Source: Poritiphilus sp965212595
Lineage (GTDB): Bacteria; Bacteroidota; Bacteroidia; Flavobacteriales; Flavobacteriaceae
DNA: 64,000 nt
Direction: 5' to 3'
Assembly: GCA_965212595.1 (NCBI GenBank)
Contig: CBDBVE010000009.1
Location: 310,001-374,000, forward strand
Shown here: positions 1 to 8,026 of the stretch, in pieces
Position numbering within the stretch: position 1 is the first letter of the stretch
Layout: each line of letters opens with the position of its first letter
Program-made: the position numbers and the translations under genes
Notes under the pieces: generated by a model
Seen by the model: only the letters and a program-made list of their open reading frames with translations
Told to the model about the DNA's origin: nothing
Databases searched by the model: none

Positions 1-1
1 G

Positions 2-385
2 GGCCTATTTCACGGGCATACCTATACGGCCAATCCGCTTGCGTGCACTGCCGCTTTAGCAGGGCTAGAATTGCTAAAGTCTGCAGAAATGCAATCTAAT
101 ATACAGCGGGTCATAAAGTCTCATATGAAGTTCGATAAGGAAATACAAAATCATCCGAAGGTAGGTAGTACCAGGCAATGTGGGGTAATATTTGCTCTAG
201 ACCTGGACATTGAAATGGAACGCTATGGGAGCTTGCGTGACCAGCTATTCGATTTTTTCATGGCCGATGGTATTTTCCTGCGGCCTTTAGGGAATACGAT
301 TTATATTTTGGCACCGTATATTATTGAAGAGGCCCAACTTCAACAGGTTTATGACAGCATTCGTAAAGCTTTGGATTATTTCTAG
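2..385 (+). CDS. bioA: Adenosylmethionine-8-amino-7-oxononanoate aminotransferase, C-terminal part (5' end outside window)
   Basis: PLP enzyme of biotin synthesis that converts 7-keto-8-aminopelargonate to 7,8-diaminopelargonate using SAM as amino donor. The frame is open from base 2, reading GLFHGHTYTANPLACTAAL, the class III aminotransferase stretch just after the catalytic lysine region, and then the small C-terminal domain (GVIFALDLDIE, FLRPLGNTIYILAPY). The lysine itself lies upstream of the window. A shorter TTG-initiated frame at 71 would begin inside the conserved domain and is not the start. bioB and a ketoacyl synthase follow on the same strand, which supports the biotin assignment. 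The stop overlaps the stop of the convergent gene in a shared CTAG. Confidence 0.9.
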   Translation, partial: GLFHGHTYTANPLACTAALAGLELLKSAEMQSNIQRVIKSHMKFDKEIQNHPKVGSTRQCGVIFALDLDIEMERYGSLRDQLFDFFMADGIFLRPLGNTIYILAPYIIEEAQLQQVYDSIRKALDYF

Positions 386-828
386 TTTTCCACGGCTGGG
401 CTTTCTTCAGACTTTTCTAGCAAATTAAACTCCTCAGCATCAGTGACCTCTAGCCGGATTTCATGATAGACCCATTCATCCTCCTCGCCACTGGCATCGA
501 TATATAAAGTTCCCTTTCCTTTTGGGCCGCTGACAGGAATACTAAGCTTTGCACTCTTTTTACCGTTTGTCCATTGAATATTGCCCTGTATCATTCCGTC
601 TTTTTCAATAGGAGAACCCATGGTGGCTACGATTTCTTCATCCTTATTGATTTTTTCTAAAGCGTATTGGTAGGGAGCAGAATCCTCTAGCATTGAAGTA
701 ACTCCGAAAAAGATCGATCCCATAAATACAACAAATAATACAATAAGTGTCATACAACCACCCAGTGGCACTACCCATTTCCAGTTTCTTTTCCACCAAC
801 CTGGCTGTGGGACTAATTCATTATCCAT
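382..828 (-). CDS. Coa1/Tim21-like membrane-anchored protein
   Basis: A 148-residue protein with a short aromatic N-terminus (PGWWKRNWKW), one transmembrane helix at about residues 18-42, and an extracytoplasmic domain of about 100 residues. The domain ends with the pattern IPVSGPKGKGTLYIDA, followed by an acidic tail. That layout matches bacterial proteins annotated as cytochrome c oxidase assembly factor Coa1 family, whose role in Bacteroidetes is largely inferred from the mitochondrial protein. It sits antisense between bioA and the ketoacyl synthase gene and so has its own promoter. Family call by pattern recognition; function uncertain. Confidence 0.65.
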   Translation of the reverse strand: MDNELVPQPGWWKRNWKWVVPLGGCMTLIVLFVVFMGSIFFGVTSMLEDSAPYQYALEKINKDEEIVATMGSPIEKDGMIQGNIQWTNGKKSAKLSIPVSGPKGKGTLYIDASGEEDEWVYHEIRLEVTDAEEFNLLEKSEESPAVEN

Positions 829-890
829 AGTTTTTATTGGAATATCTTTTTATGAAGATAAGAACTTTTATTTTTGCCCAAATTCTTCTG

Positions 891-2057
891 ATGATCAATA
901 GCCCAATATCAATTGTAGCCTTTGGATCTGTTTCTGGCTTAGGAGGTTCCGAAAACACTATTTGGAGCAACTATAAGGAAAATGTACATTTTATTCAACA
1001 GAAGTTGATTGGGAATGCCCAAAGCTGGGTTTCTCCTCTGAATCCTGAACTTGATGAAGAAATTACAAGTTTAAGACAATCTCAGCCTTATTATAGTGAT
1101 CTGGATGAAAGTGTGCTGTATGCCATTGCCGCGGCAAGAAGGGCAGTTGCTAAAACCGGATGGGATACTTCAGAGAATTACGGAATCAACATAGGGTCTT
1201 CCAGAGGGGCAACCTCATTATTTGAACAATATCACCAGGAGTTTATTTTAAACAAGCAGATTGCCACTCTAAGCTCACCTACAACCACTTTAGGAAACAT
1301 TTCATCCTGGGTTGCAAGTGATCTAGGTAGCAATGGCCCCGAATTTTCCCATTCCATAACCTGCTCCACTGCTTTGCACGCTTTGCTGAATGGGATAGCC
1401 TGGATAAATAGTGCCATGGCTTCACGGTTTTTGGTAGGAGGTAGCGAGGCACCCCTTACACCATTTACCATAGCGCAAATGCAAGCCCTTAAAATTTACT
1501 CAAGAGAAGAAAGTGATTATCCCAGCAGGCCACTGGATTTTGATAAAACACAGAATACTATGGTTTTAGGAGAAGGCGCCTGTGTTGCCGCTCTGGAAAA
1601 AGGAATTTCTAATGAAGCTCTGGCAATTGTAGAAGGCGTGGGATATGCCACAGAGCCGCTGCAACATCCCGTATCCATTTCGGCCGATGCGGTCTGCTTT
1701 CAGAAATCGATGAAAATGGCTTTAGGAAACTTAAGACCAGAAGAAATCGATGTTGTTGTAATGCACGCACCCGGAACTGTAAAGGGAGATTTGTCTGAAT
1801 TGAAGGCAATTCAAAAAATCTTCGGTACTCAATTGCCTGCTCTTACCACCAATAAATGGAAAATTGGACATACGTTTGGAGCTTCCGGAATGTTAAGTGT
1901 AGAAATGGCTTGCCTAATGCTAAGGCATCAAGAGTTTGTCGCTCCTCCCTTTCAGGCTGCCGGAGGAATTCCGGATAAACTCAATCGGATTCTGGTAAAT
2001 GCAGTAGGTTTTGGAGGAAATGCGGTTAGTGTTCTGCTAAAAAAACCTCAGTTTTGA
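891..2057 (+). CDS. Beta-ketoacyl-[ACP] synthase, KAS I/II-like, in the biotin gene cluster
   Basis: Thiolase-fold condensing enzyme. From the ATG at 891 the protein begins MINSPISIVAFGSVSGLG, the usual first strand of the family; in-frame TTG (837) and ATG (852) codons upstream would add residues the family lacks. The Cys-His-His triad is visible: C158 in SITCSTALHALL, H292 in VVMHAPGT and H327 in KIGHTFGASGM. Length 388 residues is slightly short against FabF at about 410. It lies between bioA and bioB, so it may build or extend the pimeloyl-type precursor, or it may be a lipid enzyme that is merely adjacent. The catalytic family is clear, the pathway role is inference. Confidence 0.8.
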   Translation: MINSPISIVAFGSVSGLGGSENTIWSNYKENVHFIQQKLIGNAQSWVSPLNPELDEEITSLRQSQPYYSDLDESVLYAIAAARRAVAKTGWDTSENYGINIGSSRGATSLFEQYHQEFILNKQIATLSSPTTTLGNISSWVASDLGSNGPEFSHSITCSTALHALLNGIAWINSAMASRFLVGGSEAPLTPFTIAQMQALKIYSREESDYPSRPLDFDKTQNTMVLGEGACVAALEKGISNEALAIVEGVGYATEPLQHPVSISADAVCFQKSMKMALGNLRPEEIDVVVMHAPGTVKGDLSELKAIQKIFGTQLPALTTNKWKIGHTFGASGMLSVEMACLMLRHQEFVAPPFQAAGGIPDKLNRILVNAVGFGGNAVSVLLKKPQF

Positions 2058-2088
2058 TATCAGGACGAAATGTTCTATGAATTTAGAA

Positions 2089-2114
2089 TTTGTTCTTAAG
2101 AACACCTATTTTTG
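2089..2114 (+). promoter_or_regulatory. Candidate promoter of bioB (TTTG ... TATTTTTG)
   Basis: A -7 element TATTTTTG (2107-2114) matches the Bacteroidetes TAnnTTTG consensus, with TTTG at 2089-2092 upstream. The 14-nt spacer is shorter than usual, which lowers confidence. Transcription would begin near 2120, between the TTG at 2119 and the ATG at 2137, supporting the ATG as the bioB start. Confidence 0.45.
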
Positions 2115-2136
2115 ATTTTTGAATTATCTGAACCCT

Positions 2137-3237
2137 ATGAGCGAGGTAAAACACAATTGGACAAAAGAGGAGATCCTCGAGATTTATAACAAACCCTTTA
2201 TGGAGTTGCTTTATGAAGCGGCTAGTGTGCATCGCAAATTTCATGACCCTAATACCGTACAGGTTTCTACCTTGCTGTCCATTAAGACGGGAGGTTGCCC
2301 CGAAGACTGCGGGTATTGCCCACAGGCGGCCCGATATCACACCAATGTGGAAGGGAATGATTTGATGTCTGTTCAGCAGGTAAAAGCCCAGGCTCTAAGA
2401 GCGAAAGCTACGGGAAGCTCAAGAGTTTGTATGGGCGCGGCATGGAGAAATGTAAAAGACGGCCCGGAATTTGACGAAGTTCTTGAAATGGTACGCACCA
2501 TTAACAAGTTAGACATGGAAGTATGCTGTACTTTAGGAATGTTGACCGAGAACCAGGCCAAGCGCTTGGCAGAAGCCGGTTTGTATGCCTACAACCATAA
2601 CCTCGATACTTCTGAAGATTATTACAAAGATGTGATCTCTACCCGGGCCTTTGAAGACCGATTAGAGACCATAGATAACGTAAGAAAAAGCAATGTTACA
2701 GTCTGTAGCGGCGGAATCATTGGTATGGGAGAAAGACTCGAAGACAGGGCGGGTATGCTAGTGGCCTTATCTTCCTTAAACCCCCAACCCGAATCCGTAC
2801 CCATTAATGCGCTCGTAGCTGTTGAAGGAACCCCGATGGAGGACATTCCACCCATTCCTATTTGGGATATGATAAGGATGGTGGCTACGACCAGGATTAT
2901 CATGCCAAAGACGCAGGTGAGGCTGTCAGCGGGCCGTACAGAGATGAGTAAAGAAGGACAGGCGATGTGTTTTTTCGCAGGAGCCAATTCAATTTTTGCG
3001 GGAGATAAATTGCTGACAACCCCAAATCCGGATGTCAATGAGGATATGGAACTCTTTGAACTCCTTGGATTAACTCCGCAGAAACCCTTTATTAAAGCGT
3101 CCAAACCGCTAACCATTGAGGCAGAAGAATCTCAATATAAGGCTTTGGGAGAGCGCCCAAAATGGACACGCCCAGAGCATACCATTTCTCGAAACGAAAC
3201 TGCAAAAGCCAGCGCAAAAGCTAAGAGGCAATCTTAA
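2137..3237 (+). CDS. bioB: Biotin synthase
   Basis: Radical SAM enzyme that inserts sulfur into dethiobiotin, the last step of biotin synthesis. The [4Fe-4S] motif CPEDCGYC gives C54, C58 and C61. The second, sacrificial [2Fe-2S] cluster ligands are present by alignment with E. coli BioB: C98 (RVCMG), C130 (EVCCTLG), C190 (TVCSGG) and R262 (VRLSAGR). Length 366 residues is normal, with a Lys/Ala-rich tail. The ATG at 2137 is preferred to an in-frame TTG at 2119 because of the promoter position. It follows the ketoacyl synthase by about 80 bp and probably has its own promoter. Confidence 0.97.
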   Translation: MSEVKHNWTKEEILEIYNKPFMELLYEAASVHRKFHDPNTVQVSTLLSIKTGGCPEDCGYCPQAARYHTNVEGNDLMSVQQVKAQALRAKATGSSRVCMGAAWRNVKDGPEFDEVLEMVRTINKLDMEVCCTLGMLTENQAKRLAEAGLYAYNHNLDTSEDYYKDVISTRAFEDRLETIDNVRKSNVTVCSGGIIGMGERLEDRAGMLVALSSLNPQPESVPINALVAVEGTPMEDIPPIPIWDMIRMVATTRIIMPKTQVRLSAGRTEMSKEGQAMCFFAGANSIFAGDKLLTTPNPDVNEDMELFELLGLTPQKPFIKASKPLTIEAEESQYKALGERPKWTRPEHTISRNETAKASAKAKRQS

Positions 3238-3282
3238 GCAAAGGTTAAATTTTGAGAAGACTATTGTAAGGTTTTTTTACCT

Positions 3283-4170
3283 TTGAAGCTTTATTCAACC
3301 AGATTTCATTTGCAGTTAAAGGATATTCCCAGAATACCGACCATCACTAGAGAGGCGTTCTTAAAGAACTATTTTAGACCTCAAAAACCGGTTGTCATTG
3401 AGCGGTTTGTAGAGGACTGGCCTGCCTATGCTAAATGGGATCTTGAATACATCGAAAAGATTGCCGGAGATAAAATAGTACCCCTATATGACAACAGACC
3501 GGTAGATTATAGAGACGGATTTAACCAACCTCATGCAAAGATGAGGATGTCTGAGTATATAGAACTTCTCAGAAGTGAGCCTACCAAATACCGTATTTTC
3601 CTTTGGAATGTTTTAAAAGAGGTGCCCGAACTTCAAAGCGACTTCTCTTTCCCCGATTTTGGGTTACGCCTAATGAAAAACCTCCCAATGCTCTTTTTTG
3701 GTGGAAGAGATTCATACACCTTTATGCATTACGATATAGATCTTGCCAATATTTTCCATTTTCATTTCGAGGGCAAAAAAGAATGTATCTTGTTTCCACA
3801 GACAGAAAACAAGTTTTTGTATAAAGTTCCACATTCCTTGATTACTCATGAAAGTATTGATTTTTCGGACCCGGATTTTGCTAAATGGCCTGGTTTGAAA
3901 CACGCAAAGGGATATAAAACGCATCTTGAACATGGCGAAGTTCTTTATATGCCAGAGGGATATTGGCACTATATGCGTTATGTAACTCCCGGATTTTCAA
4001 TGAGTTTGAGAGCTATCGCCCGAAACCCCAAAAATCTGGGACGAGCATTATACAATGTGATCATTATGCGACATTATGATAATTTGATGCGCAGGATGCA
4101 GGGGCAGCGTTGGATCGATTGGAAAAATGAGCAGGCAATTTCAAGGACAAATAAAGCCTTAAAATATTAG
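3283..4170 (+). CDS. Cupin-like / JmjC-domain Fe(II)/2-oxoglutarate oxygenase
   Basis: A 295-residue protein of the Cupin_8 (FIH/JmjC-type) family. The N-terminal KPVVIERFVEDWPA is the classic entry motif. The metal-binding triad is visible as H149-x-D151 (FMHYDID) and H229 (EGYWHYM), with K167 downstream of the first pair as a possible 2-oxoglutarate contact. Members hydroxylate proteins or small molecules; the substrate here is unknown. The start is a TTG at 3283, with no in-frame ATG until far inside the domain. It is convergent with recX, separated by 6 bp. No operon partner. Confidence 0.82.
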   Translation: MKLYSTRFHLQLKDIPRIPTITREAFLKNYFRPQKPVVIERFVEDWPAYAKWDLEYIEKIAGDKIVPLYDNRPVDYRDGFNQPHAKMRMSEYIELLRSEPTKYRIFLWNVLKEVPELQSDFSFPDFGLRLMKNLPMLFFGGRDSYTFMHYDIDLANIFHFHFEGKKECILFPQTENKFLYKVPHSLITHESIDFSDPDFAKWPGLKHAKGYKTHLEHGEVLYMPEGYWHYMRYVTPGFSMSLRAIARNPKNLGRALYNVIIMRHYDNLMRRMQGQRWIDWKNEQAISRTNKALKY

Positions 4171-4176
4171 AAATAG

Positions 4177-4653
4177 TTATTCTGCGATAAGCTCTCTTAC
4201 TTTTTGATAGACAAGGTGACTTTCCCAGCCCCGATATAGTAGATAATCTGCCAGTTTTTTTCTTCTTTTTTGCAAATTGCGGTCTTTTATTTGAATTATA
4301 CGCTTCCTTGCCAATTGGTCTAAAGTTTTTTGATAATCTTCCTCCTCAATCTCTCTAAGTGCTATTTTGATATTAAATTCTGAAATATGTCGAGCTTTTA
4401 AGGCTGAGATTATCCGTTGTTTGCCCCAGTGTTTGACTCTAAATTTCCCGCGGGTATACACTTTGGCAAAGCGCTCTTCATTGAGATAGTTTTCGGTGAT
4501 AAGAAGTCCCATAATTTGATCTATTGCATCGGGTATCATTCGCATCTCTCTCAGTTTGTCCTTTACTTCTTTATGGCATCGTTCCTGATAGGCACAATAG
4601 CGCTTTATTTTTTTGGTTGCCTCGCTGAGGGTATACGTCTTCTGCGAATTCAT
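4177..4653 (-). CDS. recX: Regulatory protein RecX
   Basis: Modulator of RecA filaments. The 158-residue protein shows the RecX tandem three-helix pattern: RYCAYQERCHKEVKDKL at the N-terminus, LNEERFAKVYTRGKFR in the middle, and a C-terminal LADYLLYRGWESHLVYQKV. It is rich in Lys and Arg, as usual. It is not next to recA here; it stands alone between the JmjC gene and the RNase G terminator. Start is the ATG at 4653. Confidence 0.93.
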   Translation of the reverse strand: MNSQKTYTLSEATKKIKRYCAYQERCHKEVKDKLREMRMIPDAIDQIMGLLITENYLNEERFAKVYTRGKFRVKHWGKQRIISALKARHISEFNIKIALREIEEEDYQKTLDQLARKRIIQIKDRNLQKRRKKLADYLLYRGWESHLVYQKVRELIAE

Positions 4654-4711
4654 GGAATGAAAATAATAAAAGGAATTAGATCGTTAAACACGACAATATT
4701 ATTTTAAAGCC

Positions 4712-4747
4712 AAAAAAAAAGCGACCCCTTTTCTGAAGTCGCTTTTT
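4712..4747 (-). terminator. Rho-independent terminator of the RNase G gene
   Basis: GCGAC (4721-4725) pairs with GTCGC (4738-4742), extended by flanking A and T runs. On the minus strand the hairpin is followed by nine T residues, and it lies 6 bp after the RNase G stop. Confidence 0.85.
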
Positions 4748-4752
4748 AGCTA

Positions 4753-6300
4753 TTATCTTATATTTTTACCGTCCTTATCTTTAAAACGGTACTCGAGATA
4801 CGTATATGCATCCCTGGGTTGAATTTTTATCCACTTTTTATGTTCCAAGAACCACTTGGATCTTATGGATGGGAATCCTTTTAAAAGGTAAGCCGCAATA
4901 AAGGGGTGTGTATTTAGTATAATTCCTTTATCTCTTGAACGCCCTTTCATGATCCTTTCCAGATCGGCGTTTATTTTGTCAATTAAAAGAATAGGAGCAT
5001 CAATTTCCTGGCCATTGCCACTGGGGTTCTCCTCGGTTGTTTTAATATTGACTTCGGGCCTAACTCGCTGTCTTGTAATTTGTATAAGACCAAACTTGCT
5101 TGGTGGCAATATTTTATGTTTGGCTCTGTCATCTTTCATTTCATCTCTAAGATGATCAAAAAGTTTCCTTCTGTGGTCTGGCTTTACCATGTCTATAAAA
5201 TCTACCACGATAATTCCGCCCATATCACGCAATCTCAATTGCCGTGCAATCTCTGAGGCAGCCAGAAGGTTAACTTCTAATGCAGTATCTTCCTGGTTTT
5301 TGGCTTTGTTGGAACGGTTACCACTATTTACGTCAATGACGTGAAGGGCTTCCGTATGTTCAATGATCAAATAAGCTCCCTTACTCATGGAAGCAGTACG
5401 ACCAAAGGACGTTTTAATTTGCCGCTCAATTCCGAATTTTTCAAAAATCGGAACAGAAGAATTATACAATTTTACAATGGATTCCTTAGCGGGTGCAATC
5501 TCATGCACATAATCTTTAATTTGGCTATAAAGCGTCTCGTCATCTACATGAATGCCCGTAAAGCTATCATCAAAGACATCTCTTAGGATGGATGAAGCTC
5601 TGTTGAGCTCTACCAGTACTTTAGATGGGGTAGGTGCTTTATACAATTTCTTACACATTGCTGACCATTTGTTCAGCAAGTTTTGAAGATCTTTATCCAG
5701 CTCCGCGACTTTTTTGCCTTCTGCTACTGTCCTAATAATTACTCCAAATCCTTTCGGCTTAATACTTTTTACAAGTCTTTTAAGACGGTCTTTTTCTTCT
5801 TTGCTTCCTATTTTTTGAGAAACAGAAACTCGATCAGAAAATGGAACCATAACAAGATATCGTCCGGCTATAGAAAGCTCCGAACTTATTCTAGGTCCTT
5901 TGGTAGAAATGGGTTCTTTTACAATTTGTACTAATAAAGACTGATTGGCCTTGATTACATTATTAATGGAACCATGCTTATCAATGTCTTTTTCAAATGG
6001 AAAATTTTTAAGGGAATAGTCTCTTAACCTTCCCGTACTTACTTTTTTAATGAATTTTAACATGGAGGACAACTGCGGCCCAAGGTCATGGTAATGAAGA
6101 AAGGCATCTTTCTCATAACCTACATTTACAAATGCTGCATTAAGACCTGTTACGGGTTTTCGCACTTTGGCGAGTAGAATATCGCCAACATTAAAATTAT
6201 TATCGTCCTCATCTTTGTGTAATTCAATGAGTTTTCCATCCTTTAGCAGGGCAAAATCGACAGTGTCTGAATTAGATCTTACGATTAATTCTCTATTCAC
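4753..6300 (-). CDS. rng: Ribonuclease E/G family protein (RNase G)
   Basis: Endoribonuclease for rRNA maturation and mRNA decay. From the GTG at 6300 it begins VNRELIVRSNSDTVDFALL, as flavobacterial orthologues do; the frame runs on to 6348 but the extra 16 residues look non-coding. An S1 domain (FNVGDILLAKVRKPVTGLNA) is followed by the RNase E/G catalytic core, with the Mg-binding region IDVNSGNRS and VVDFIDM carrying the catalytic aspartates. Length about 515 residues, with no long C-terminal degradosome scaffold, so it is G-type. It lies downstream of HU and a ribosomal-type peptide, with a hairpin between. Confidence 0.93.
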   Translation of the reverse strand: MNRELIVRSNSDTVDFALLKDGKLIELHKDEDDNNFNVGDILLAKVRKPVTGLNAAFVNVGYEKDAFLHYHDLGPQLSSMLKFIKKVSTGRLRDYSLKNFPFEKDIDKHGSINNVIKANQSLLVQIVKEPISTKGPRISSELSIAGRYLVMVPFSDRVSVSQKIGSKEEKDRLKRLVKSIKPKGFGVIIRTVAEGKKVAELDKDLQNLLNKWSAMCKKLYKAPTPSKVLVELNRASSILRDVFDDSFTGIHVDDETLYSQIKDYVHEIAPAKESIVKLYNSSVPIFEKFGIERQIKTSFGRTASMSKGAYLIIEHTEALHVIDVNSGNRSNKAKNQEDTALEVNLLAASEIARQLRLRDMGGIIVVDFIDMVKPDHRRKLFDHLRDEMKDDRAKHKILPPSKFGLIQITRQRVRPEVNIKTTEENPSGNGQEIDAPILLIDKINADLERIMKGRSRDKGIILNTHPFIAAYLLKGFPSIRSKWFLEHKKWIKIQPRDAYTYLEYRFKDKDGKNIR

Positions 6301-6419
6301 CTGAATCGATTTATATTCGCCTGATATACAGACGAATGGATTAAACAATTAATATAACAGGTTGTATAACCTGTCGAAATCCTTTTGTTGAATTTCTATG
6401 TCAATGAACGTATAAAACG

Positions 6420-6446
6420 AAAAAGTAGTTAATGTAACTACTTTTT
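6420..6446 (-). terminator. Perfect 12-bp hairpin terminator overlapping the end of the small basic ORF
   Basis: Arms 6420-6431 and 6435-6446 are perfectly complementary around a 3-nt loop and end in a run of five T on the minus strand. The stop codon of the 29-residue ORF (6438-6440) lies inside the stem. It probably ends most transcripts coming from the HU promoter before rng. Confidence 0.8.
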
Positions 6447-6527
6447 CTTATGACGGTTAGCTCTCCTTCGCTTTTTTCGCTTGTGGGTAGCTACCTTATG
6501 TCTTTTTCTTTTTTTACCACTCGGCAT
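6438..6527 (-). CDS. Very small basic ribosomal-type protein (29 aa), bL38 candidate
   Basis: An ATG-initiated 30-codon frame encodes MPSGKKRKRHKVATHKRKK, then RRRANRHKKK. More than half of the residues are Lys, Arg or His and there are no acidic residues, typical of a small rRNA-binding protein. It is 21 bp downstream of the HU gene on the same strand and is followed at once by a terminator. From memory, near-identical small ORFs occur across Bacteroidetes, and a novel 50S protein named bL38 was described in the Flavobacterium johnsoniae ribosome; that this ORF is bL38 is my inference. Too short for standard gene calling. Confidence 0.72.
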   Translation of the reverse strand: MPSGKKRKRHKVATHKRKKRRRANRHKKK

Positions 6528-6548
6528 ACAGTATTACTTTTCCAATTA

Positions 6549-6839
6549 TTATTTTACTTGTACGTTGCTTTTTACGCCTTCAACAAAAACTTTTGCCGGT
6601 TTGAATGCTGGAATGTTATGAGCAGGAATTTTAATTGTGGTATTTTTAGAAATATTTCTACCAGTCTTCTCCGCTCTTGTTTTAATAATAAAACTGCCAA
6701 AGCCTCTCAAGTATACATTATCACCATTCTCCAGTGAAGATTTAACTTCTTCCATAAAAGTTTCAACAGTCGCTTGTACGTCTCCCTTTTCAATTCCCAG
6801 TTTTTCTGAGATCTTTGATACAATATCCGCTTTCGTCAT
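6549..6839 (-). CDS. HU-family DNA-binding protein
   Basis: Histone-like nucleoid protein, 96 residues. It begins MTKADIVSKISEKLGIEK and carries the HU core VYLRGFGSFIIKTRAEKTGRN followed by the beta arm with the conserved proline in IPAHNIPAFKPAK. It belongs to the HU/IHF superfamily; the exact subtype (HU or IHF-like) cannot be fixed by eye. First gene of a minus-strand unit with the small basic ORF and, after a terminator, rng. Its promoter has a good -7 box at 6877-6884. Confidence 0.92.
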   Translation of the reverse strand: MTKADIVSKISEKLGIEKGDVQATVETFMEEVKSSLENGDNVYLRGFGSFIIKTRAEKTGRNISKNTTIKIPAHNIPAFKPAKVFVEGVKSNVQVK

Positions 6840-6876
6840 TTTAAAATTTTAGTTTATTGTAAGTTTTTCAGGCTTG

Positions 6877-6884
6877 CAAATATA
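6877..6884 (-). promoter_or_regulatory. -7 promoter element of the HU gene (TATATTTG on minus strand)
   Basis: Read on the minus strand, TATATTTG matches TAnnTTTG exactly, 37 bp before the HU ATG. No well-spaced -33 TTG is seen, so only the -7 element is claimed. Confidence 0.55.
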
Positions 6885-6964
6885 TAAATATTATTCAATC
6901 TTTTCTCTTAATGAACTAATTTTAAGTATATAAACTGTTACTTTTAGCCCTTAGTATTCAGTAT

Positions 6965-8011
6965 ATGTATTTTTCTAAGAAAATTCTGCTCTGGTACGCT
7001 GAGCACAAGCGGCAACTTCCCTGGAGAAATACCACAGATCCATACAAAATATGGCTATCCGAAATAATGCTGCAACAAACTCGTGTTGCACAGGGAATAC
7101 CCTATTATCATAAGTTCATAGAAAATTTTCCAGCCGTGGAAGACCTTGCCGAAGCTAGTGAAGACAAGGTGCTAAAGCTCTGGCAAGGACTGGGATATTA
7201 CTCCAGAGCGAGAAACCTACACCAAACGGCGAAGGTAATCGCCTATGAATATGAGGGAGCTTTTCCTGATACTTATCAAGAGTTATTAAAGCTCAAAGGA
7301 ATTGGAGATTATACGGCCAGCGCCATTGCTTCAATAAGTTTTGACCGCCCTGAACCTGTAGTGGATGGAAATGTTTACAGAGTGTTAGCGCGGTATTTTG
7401 GAGTAGACCTTCCGATAAATAGCAGCGGCGGAATAAAGTATTTTAAAGAACTTGCCCGAGAGGTGATGGATAGGAAGAACATCAGAGACTACAATCAGGG
7501 CTTAATGGAGTTTGGCGCGCTACAATGTGCCCCAAAGAAACCGTATTGTCTTCACTGCCCTCTGAATACAAGTTGTGTAGCCCTCCAACAAAATAAAATT
7601 GACCGCTTTCCTGTAAAGCTAAAAAAAGCGAAAATCAAAAATCGCTTTTTTAATTATTTGGTGCTTTTAGATCCGGAGAACAAAACGCTTTTAAGGCAAA
7701 GAACCGGAAAGGGAATATGGCAGAATTTATTCGAATTCCCACTCCTGGAAACCTCATATGAAATTGACAAGACCGAACTGCTAAAGCAGCTTCCCCCAGA
7801 TGGCATATATCAAAATTGCCTGAATATTACCCAGGCGAATGCTAAAACCATAGTTCATAAGCTATCGCATCAACACTTGCATACCCGCTTTTGGATCCTA
7901 AAGATTCCTGAGAACCTTAGAGATGGAATAGACCCAGAAGATCTGGAAAGTTATGCTGTTCCGGTACTGATAGCAGACTTCATTAAAACGCTTAAAAATT
8001 CGTATTTTTGA
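6965..8011 (+). CDS. mutY: A/G-specific adenine glycosylase
   Basis: Removes adenine mispaired with 8-oxoguanine. The catalytic Glu is E33 (WLSEIMLQQT), the helix-hairpin-helix is LKGIGDYTASAIAS (110-123), and the catalytic Asp is D134 in VVDGNVYRV. The [4Fe-4S] cluster ligands are C188, C195, C198 and C204 with the C-x6-C-x2-C-x5-C spacing. A C-terminal NUDIX-like 8-oxoG recognition domain follows from about residue 225. Length 348 is normal. It opens the conserved flavobacterial run mutY-ssb-gldE-gldD. Confidence 0.96.
   Translation: MYFSKKILLWYAEHKRQLPWRNTTDPYKIWLSEIMLQQTRVAQGIPYYHKFIENFPAVEDLAEASEDKVLKLWQGLGYYSRARNLHQTAKVIAYEYEGAFPDTYQELLKLKGIGDYTASAIASISFDRPEPVVDGNVYRVLARYFGVDLPINSSGGIKYFKELAREVMDRKNIRDYNQGLMEFGALQCAPKKPYCLHCPLNTSCVALQQNKIDRFPVKLKKAKIKNRFFNYLVLLDPENKTLLRQRTGKGIWQNLFEFPLLETSYEIDKTELLKQLPPDGIYQNCLNITQANAKTIVHKLSHQHLHTRFWILKIPENLRDGIDPEDLESYAVPVLIADFIKTLKNSYF
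8003..8010 (+). promoter_or_regulatory. Possible -7 element of ssb inside the end of mutY
   Basis: TATTTTTG matches TAnnTTTG and lies 17 bp before the ssb ATG, overlapping the last codons of mutY. No clear -33 element is seen. Confidence 0.35.
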
Positions 8012-8026
8012 CCCAACATTAAAGTT

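Noticed and set aside
2622..3116. Minus-strand frame of 164 aa opposite bioB
   Set aside because: Antisense to a clear biotin synthase with no family features.
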